Shown here one piece after another: positions 6,585 to 6,943 of a stretch of DNA of 6,943 bases. The notes beneath the pieces were generated by a model. The model ran no database searches. It was not told the origin of the DNA and saw only the letters and a program-made list of their open reading frames with translations. The stretch's first letter is position 1; the number at the start of each line of letters is the position of its first letter. The position numbers and the translations under genes were made by a program. The stretch is from assembly GCA_900554175.1 (NCBI GenBank), contig USGK01000041.1, forward strand, positions 1 to 6,943, given 5' to 3'. The stretch is from an uncultured Clostridium sp. (GTDB taxonomy: Bacteria > Bacillota > Clostridia > TANB77 > CAG-508).

Positions 6585-6943
6585 ATAAAAAAAATTATAA
6601 CAGCTATAAAAAATGAAAAAATAATAAAAGAATTATTCAATAATAAAAATATTGAATTTATCATTAATAATATTCAATATAGAGAAGCAGTAATTGATAT
6701 TTTATTAAGAAATAATAATATAGATTTTTTGATTATTGACGAAAATTTACCAGGAGATATAAAATTTATTGAATTAATAAAGGAAATAGTAAAAATAAAA
6801 AAAAATATTAATATAATTTTAATAGCAAATAATTATAATGAACAGTTAAAATATATTACGGATAATTATAAAAAAATAAAATTTATTTATTACAAAAATA
6901 AAGATTATAAATATATATTAAAAGAAATAAATTATTATTTAGA
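6585..6943 (+). CDS. atypical receiver-like protein, TadZ/CpaE-like N-terminus (partial, AUA start)
   Basis: The open frame starts directly after an in-frame TAA (6582-6584) at ATA 6585 and runs off the window after 119 codons. It contains no ATG, GTG or correctly placed TTG. GGGAG (6571-6575) lies nine bases before the ATA, so AUA is the only sensible start. The fold looks like a response-regulator receiver: beta-1 KKIITAIK (2-9), beta-3 DFLIIDENLPGD (47-58) with Asp52 at the phospho-acceptor position, beta-4 NIILIANN (76-83) and beta-5 KFIYYKNKD (99-107) with Lys104. The acidic pair after beta-1 is missing, Ala81 replaces the usual Thr/Ser, and no Pro follows Lys104, so ordinary phosphorylation is doubtful. 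TadZ/CpaE pilus-localisation proteins carry such atypical receivers before a ParA/MinD-like ATPase; whether one follows cannot be seen. Context with a VirB4-like ATPase suits a pilus or secretion role. Function is inferred. Confidence 0.6.
   Translation, partial: MKKIITAIKNEKIIKELFNNKNIEFIINNIQYREAVIDILLRNNNIDFLIIDENLPGDIKFIELIKEIVKIKKNINIILIANNYNEQLKYITDNYKKIKFIYYKNKDYKYILKEINYYL

Noticed and set aside
346..6943. Alternative genetic code (TGA as Trp) to explain the odd starts
   Set aside because: Trp is encoded by TGG throughout, no in-frame TGA occurs, and recF, gyrB and the operon's first gene use ordinary ATG starts.

Overview
The window is very AT-rich DNA from a Gram-positive bacterium, most likely a low-GC member of the Clostridia (Bacillota). 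The evidence is the recF-gyrB pair, a short Gram-positive-type GyrB of 642 residues with Firmicutes-like motifs (EGDSAGG, PLWGKMLNVEKAR), strong AAAGGAGG-type ribosome binding sites, sigma-A-type promoters and purine-rich coding strands. All reading frames fit the standard bacterial code, with TGG for Trp and no in-frame TGA. No species can be named from the sequence alone.

Layout. Positions 1-345 are a nearly pure A/T, A-tract-rich non-coding stretch that runs into recF (346-1431). A perfect reverse DnaA-box nonamer overlaps the recF start codon. A 99-base gap with a good sigma-A promoter leads to gyrB (1531-3459), which ends at a 19-bp perfect-stem terminator (3479-3524). This is the conserved DNA replication and repair block. 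gyrA does not follow gyrB, and remB (DUF370), often found between recF and gyrB in Firmicutes, is absent.

Positions 3525-4000 form a spacer whose composition differs from its neighbours: T/C-richer on the plus strand, with several short repeats. It may carry a small minus-strand transcription unit, made up of a promoter-like pair, a ribosome binding site, a 70-codon membrane-protein-like ORF and the shared terminator. This is tentative.

From 4001 a consensus sigma-A promoter drives a second block of at least three genes on the plus strand. The first (4049-4639) resembles the N-terminal domain of VirB4/TrsE-type conjugation ATPases. The second (4664-6508) carries the rest of a VirB4/TrsE ATPase with Walker A and B motifs. 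The third (6585 to the window end) begins with an atypical receiver-like domain of the kind found at the N-terminus of TadZ/CpaE pilus-localisation ATPases. Together they suggest a secretion, conjugation or pilus-type machine whose other parts lie downstream.

The most unusual observation is that the second and third genes have no ATG, GTG or TTG where their ribosome binding sites point. Each appears to start at AUA (or AUU for the second). As a result the ATPase is 75 codons longer than an ATG-based call, and the third gene is missed entirely by ordinary ORF calling.
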